Part shown: positions 6,514 to 10,037 of the stretch, piece after piece
Position numbering within the stretch: the stretch's first letter is position 1
Layout of the letters: each line of letters starts with the position of its first letter
NCBI RefSeq assembly: GCF_948948975.1
Contig: NZ_CARBVX010000033.1
Span: forward strand, 1 to 10,037
DNA length: 10,037 bases
Direction of reading: 5' to 3'
Origin: an uncultured Lactobacillus sp.
GTDB lineage: Bacteria; Bacillota; Bacilli; Lactobacillales; Lactobacillaceae
Position numbers and translations under genes: made by a program
Notes under the pieces: model-generated
Told to the model about the DNA's origin: nothing
Database searches by the model: none
Seen by the model: the letters and a program-made list of their open reading frames with translations, nothing else

Positions 6514-8327
6514 AATAGATCTTCTTTCAATGGTTGAGTGAGTTTCTTGAATAAGGTTCCATTTTTAGCTAAGTCGTTAGGAGTACCTTGTTCGACAATC
6601 TCTCCATTCTCAATGACCAGACACCAATCCATATCATTTAGCCAGTGCAAACGATGGGTAGTAAAGAAGACTAAATGATTTTCCATCAATTTTTTCATTG
6701 GTTCTTTTAACTCGTATTCAGTTTCAATATCAAGATGAGCGGTCGGTTCGTCGAAGAATAATATCTTTCGGTCTTTAGCTAAGAATGCACGAGCTAAGGC
6801 AATACGTTGCTTTTGGCCGCCAGAAATGCCACGTCCATTTTCGCCAATTTTAGTATTCAAACCATCTTTTAAGCTGGCCACGAAGTTGTCTAAGTCAGTT
6901 GCCTTTAAAGCTGCATCAATCTCTTCCTGGCTGGCATTTGGGTTATAGAAAGTTAGATTGTCTTTGATACTAGCAGCGAACATGTAAGGATCTTGGGGAA
7001 TGTAAGTAATTTGATTTTGCCAATTCTTTTGATTAAGTTGAGCAAGAGTTTGTCCATTGATAGTGAAGTTATCGTCTTTAAGGTGCGGAGTAAGAAAACC
7101 AGCTAAGATTCGCATTAAAGTTGTCTTGCCAGCTCCAGTTGGCCCGATAATGCCAACTTTTTGAAAACCAGTAAGGTTCAAATTGATATTACGTAATTCA
7201 TCAGCGGTATGTTGGCTTGTTTTATGCATCGTTTTCTTTTTTACGACGCCGCTCATTTTAGCATTTTTATTAACAGTGAACTTACTTTGATCAACATGAC
7301 TGTAGTTAAAAGAAAGATTCTTAGCTACTAAAGTGCTATCGTTGTTCCACGTGAAACTGGACAACTGATCCTCTTGCGGTGTAGTAGGAAAAGCTAAAAT
7401 ATCGAAAATTTGTCCAAGCGCGTTTTTACCGTTCAATGTTGCATGAAAGTCATTACCAAAATCACGAATAGGTAAAAAATATTCGGGTGATAAGATCAAA
7501 ATAACTAGCGAAGGATAGAGAACTAAATTGCCGTTGATTAAGCCAATTCCAAGAAACATGGCAATCATCGCAATTGACAAAGTTGTAAAGAAATCAAGTG
7601 TAAAAGTAGACAAGATAGCCACTCTTAAAACTCCCATTGTTTTTTTACGATAGTTTTCGCTGTTCTTGTAAACAATATTGCCATATCTTCTAGCAAGTCC
7701 TAAAACTTTTAAGGTGCTTAAGCCTCGTAAAGCATCGACAAAGTGGTTTTGCAATTTAATATATCCAGCATATTGTTTACTAGCTTTACTTTGAGCAGCA
7801 GTTCCTAAAATAATCATGAATAGGATTAGTAAGGGGAAAACTAACAACAAAATCCACGCAGAAAGGGCATTTAAAGTAAAAATATAAATCAAAATAATCC
7901 AAGGAACAATTGCAAGTGCGATTAATTTTGGAAAAATTAGCGATAGATAATTAGAAATTTCATCCATCCCATCTAATAGCGTTGAGACTAAGTTTCCTGT
8001 TCCAATTCTTGAAACTAATGCAATCCCGCCATCGTAGGTTTTATTAAGCAATTCTTCTCGTAAAAGGGCAGTAATTTGATTTGCGTACCGGTTCATATAC
8101 CATTTCTGAAACCAATTAATTCCCTGCCTTAATAAATAAAAAATCAAAAAAATTAGAACATCTTCTGCAATATAGGCAAAAGATTGGCGTTTCCAAGAGC
8201 CGACAATTGCTCGAGCAAGAAAAATACCTTGCCCTAAAATAGCAAATGCTTGCAAGAACATTAGTCCTGCAAGCATTGCGAGCATGATTTTGGCTTTTGG
8301 TAATTTGAAAAGTCGTTTATCAATCAT
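6510..8327 (-). CDS. cydD: CydD subunit of the thiol-exporting ABC transporter (CydDC)
   Basis: This 605-residue protein is the partner of CydC. The transmembrane domain (about 1-310) shows the CydD-type segments LDFFTTLSIAMIAMFLG (244-260), LSPEYFLPIRDFGNDFHA (279-296) and NGKNALGQIFDIL. The ATPase has Walker A GPTGAGKT (395-402), Q-loop Q445, signature ISGGQ (501-505), Walker B ILFFDE (522-527) and switch H558, so it should be active. It is somewhat long for the family. The extra length sits at about 344-376, where a basic, polar stretch (VDQSKFTVNKNAKMSG, then VKKKTMHKT) separates the first ATPase strand (LSFNYSH) from the next (LRNINLNL); normally this gap is only a few residues. The ATG lies 2 nt after the cydB stop, and its AGGA site (8334-8337) is inside the last cydB codons. 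It may be called cydC under the Bacillus naming order. Confidence 0.9.
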   Translation of the reverse strand: MIDKRLFKLPKAKIMLAMLAGLMFLQAFAILGQGIFLARAIVGSWKRQSFAYIAEDVLIFLIFYLLRQGINWFQKWYMNRYANQITALLREELLNKTYDGGIALVSRIGTGNLVSTLLDGMDEISNYLSLIFPKLIALAIVPWIILIYIFTLNALSAWILLLVFPLLILFMIILGTAAQSKASKQYAGYIKLQNHFVDALRGLSTLKVLGLARRYGNIVYKNSENYRKKTMGVLRVAILSTFTLDFFTTLSIAMIAMFLGIGLINGNLVLYPSLVILILSPEYFLPIRDFGNDFHATLNGKNALGQIFDILAFPTTPQEDQLSSFTWNNDSTLVAKNLSFNYSHVDQSKFTVNKNAKMSGVVKKKTMHKTSQHTADELRNINLNLTGFQKVGIIGPTGAGKTTLMRILAGFLTPHLKDDNFTINGQTLAQLNQKNWQNQITYIPQDPYMFAASIKDNLTFYNPNASQEEIDAALKATDLDNFVASLKDGLNTKIGENGRGISGGQKQRIALARAFLAKDRKILFFDEPTAHLDIETEYELKEPMKKLMENHLVFFTTHRLHWLNDMDWCLVIENGEIVEQGTPNDLAKNGTLFKKLTQPLKEDLL

Positions 8328-8329
8328 TT

Positions 8330-9367
8330 TTATTCCTGTTCTAGATTAGCGTTTTGATTTACTTTGATCCGGTGTCTAAATACTACGTATGACCAGATAA
8401 TATAAGCTAAAGCAATTGGTAATAAAATAAGAGCAACTACTGTCATTACTTCGAGTGTTAACTTCGAGTTAGCAGCATTCTTAATTAAAAGTGAGTGTGC
8501 TGGATCAGTGGCAATTAAGACGCGAGGGAAGAGTCCGTTGAATAAAAGACCAACAACAGCTACTAAAGTTAGGCCGCTGGTTACAAAGGCTGCTCCTTGC
8601 TTATTTTTAATTAAGGCAATATCTGACCAAGCAGTTAGAACAACAATCAGTAAAGTAATAATTGTTGAAGAAATTGGTCTTAGCTTAAAGAAATCAGTCT
8701 GGAAAAAGACCAACAAGGCAAAGACAATTTCTCCTAAATAAGCTACTAGATAAAGCTTTTCGTTTAAGTTAGCAGCACGTTTACTTAGCTCTGGATCATC
8801 AATTCTCAATCTTAAGAAATTAATTCCATGAATTAAACAAAGAAGAACACCTGCAACACCTGCAACGACAGATAAAGGATTAACAATATTCCAAAAACTT
8901 AAACTCATATTTCCTTGAGCATCGATTGGAACACCTTGAATTAAGCTACCAAACATCATTGTAAGGAAGAATGGTGCTAACAAACTCCCCCAAAACAAAG
9001 CACTGGTCCAGATTCTGAATCCATGCTCAGTTTCTGCATGAGCAGAAAATTCAAAGGATACTCCTCTAATAATTAGGGCAAATAAAGTAAAGAATAGTAA
9101 GATGTAATATCCACTAAACAAACTTGCATACCAGTCAGAAAATGAAGCAAACATGGCACCACCCGCTGTGATCAACCATACTTCGTTTCCATCCCAGTGT
9201 GGTCCAATCGTTTCCATCATTACATGTTTTTCTTGATCATTTTTTGCTAAAAACTGTGTTGCCATTCCTACACCATAGTCAAAACCTTCAGTAAAGTAGA
9301 AGATCATGAAAAGAAGGGCAATTAATAGGAACCAAAGCAACTGTAAAAAATCAATTCCATCGATCAT
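8330..9367 (-). CDS. cydB: Cytochrome bd quinol oxidase subunit II (CydB)
   Basis: CydB is the second main subunit of the membrane-bound cytochrome bd oxidase, which oxidises quinol and reduces oxygen to water. The 345-residue, highly hydrophobic protein carries the family's diagnostic motifs: EGFDYGVG at 27-34, with the conserved acidic D30 (E. coli D29 position), and GPHWDGNEVWLITAGG at 55-70, with W58, D59, N61 and E62. It is about the usual length for Firmicutes CydB. Its ATG overlaps the cydA stop by one base (TAATG). A strong AAAGGGG ribosome binding site (9377-9383) lies inside the last cydA codons, so the two subunits are translated together. I count about 8-9 membrane helices. Confidence 0.95.
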   Translation of the reverse strand: MIDGIDFLQLLWFLLIALLFMIFYFTEGFDYGVGMATQFLAKNDQEKHVMMETIGPHWDGNEVWLITAGGAMFASFSDWYASLFSGYYILLFFTLFALIIRGVSFEFSAHAETEHGFRIWTSALFWGSLLAPFFLTMMFGSLIQGVPIDAQGNMSLSFWNIVNPLSVVAGVAGVLLCLIHGINFLRLRIDDPELSKRAANLNEKLYLVAYLGEIVFALLVFFQTDFFKLRPISSTIITLLIVVLTAWSDIALIKNKQGAAFVTSGLTLVAVVGLLFNGLFPRVLIATDPAHSLLIKNAANSKLTLEVMTVVALILLPIALAYIIWSYVVFRHRIKVNQNANLEQE

Positions 9368-10037
9368 TAGTATGCACCCCTTTCAAGTGCACCAGCTACA
9401 CCCATATCAAGTTGACGTTTACAGTAATAGATCATTACTGCGCCAAGAGTTGAGAAGATTAGGAAGTACATAATATTTGTGAACCAGAGTTCACCAGTGG
9501 TTGTACTTGCAGAAATTGAATCTGCAATCGTGAATAGTCCATAAACAGTCCATGGGAAACGACCAAGTTCTGTAATGAACCAACCACAAGTATTGGCAAT
9601 AAATGGAAGGAAGGTTGAAATACCTAAAATCCATAAGAACCAGCGCTTGTTTTCAATTGTATTCTTCTTTGGACGAGTCCAAATTAAACCTAGAATTGCA
9701 AGTAAAGCAAATAAGGCACCAAAGCCGGCCATAATTCTAAAGCTATAGAATAAGGTCTTAACTGGAACGTAATAGCTCATATCTTTGCCAAACTTTTTAT
9801 CGTATTTTGCATGCAATTCCTTATTGATTTGATTCATTCCTTTAATGGAACCACTAGTACTGTGATAAGTAAGAATGGTTAAAACATCAGGAATAGAAAT
9901 TGCACCTTCATTTTTATGTTCTTTAGTATTTAAATTAGCAACTATATCCCATGGAGCGTGATCGCCTGTTGTTTCATAAACGCCTTCAGTTGCAGCAAAC
10001 TTCATTGGTTGTTCATGAATTTCAACTTGAGTTTGAT
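9367..10037 (-). CDS. cydA: Cytochrome bd quinol oxidase subunit I (CydA), C-terminal part; gene runs off the window edge
   Basis: The reading frame stays open to the right edge, so this is the C-terminal ~222 residues of a protein that is normally roughly 450-520 long. The ATG at 10005 is internal: the codons before it give QTQVEIHEQP, and HEQPMKFAATEG is the well-known QPMK region at the start of the CydA quinol-binding loop. Numbering from that methionine, YSFRIMAGFG (87-96) contains M92, matching E. coli M393, the axial ligand of haem b558. ITELGRFPW (144-152) is the GRQPW motif with its conserved Glu and Arg, but with Phe in place of Gln. The loop between QPMK and the M92 helix is short, as in the Firmicutes-type enzymes. 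The N-terminal half with the remaining haem-ligand histidines, and the operon promoter, lie outside the window. The gene ends in a one-base overlap with cydB. Confidence 0.95.
   Translation of the reverse strand, partial: QTQVEIHEQPMKFAATEGVYETTGDHAPWDIVANLNTKEHKNEGAISIPDVLTILTYHSTSGSIKGMNQINKELHAKYDKKFGKDMSYYVPVKTLFYSFRIMAGFGALFALLAILGLIWTRPKKNTIENKRWFLWILGISTFLPFIANTCGWFITELGRFPWTVYGLFTIADSISASTTTGELWFTNIMYFLIFSTLGAVMIYYCKRQLDMGVAGALERGAY

Noticed and set aside
9367..10005. Treating the ATG at 10005 as the start of a 212-residue protein
   Set aside because: The frame is open to the window edge, and the preceding codons complete the CydA HEQPMK motif. The methionine is internal to CydA and the gene is cut by the window.

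Overview
The window looks like a chromosomal segment of a low-GC lactic acid bacterium, most likely Lactobacillus of the johnsonii/gasseri/acidophilus type. The evidence is the AT-rich codon use, the GGAGG-type ribosome binding sites, the Gram-positive lipoprotein signals, and a cytochrome bd operon with an attached prenyltransferase gene. The species assignment is inferred from the look of the proteins, not from a search. I see no RNA genes, CRISPR array, insertion sequence or phage genes.

Left part (1-3820): three genes encode exported, lipid-anchored solute-binding proteins of three unrelated ABC-importer families. Two are on the minus strand: a BMP/PnrA-type nucleoside-binding lipoprotein (77-1147) and a PhnD-type phosphonate/phosphate-binding lipoprotein (1241-2173). 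Each is followed by its own hairpin terminator. The third, a family 1 sugar or glycerol-phosphate-type binding protein, is on the plus strand (2463-3755) and is read divergently from the PhnD-type gene. None has a permease or ATPase gene beside it in the window. The 289-base divergent spacer (2174-2462) holds a candidate promoter for each direction and a 9-bp inverted repeat lying over the plus-strand promoter.

Right part (3821-10037): five minus-strand genes, in transcription order cydA (start outside the window), cydB, cydD, cydC and menA, form one tight operon with junctions of -1, +2, -4 and +20 nt. CydA and CydB are the two main subunits of the cytochrome bd quinol oxidase. CydD and CydC form the heterodimeric ABC exporter of glutathione/cysteine needed to assemble that oxidase. 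MenA prenylates 1,4-dihydroxy-2-naphthoate to make the (demethyl)menaquinone that feeds electrons to it. Together they form a haem- and quinone-dependent respiratory module. The operon promoter lies beyond the right edge. Its end and the end of the plus-strand binding-protein gene meet at one perfect 15-bp hairpin (3779-3812), which can serve both.

This is mostly familiar gene content. The points most worth a second look are the cluster of orphan binding proteins, the promoter-overlapping inverted repeat, the menA linkage, and an unusual basic insertion in CydD.
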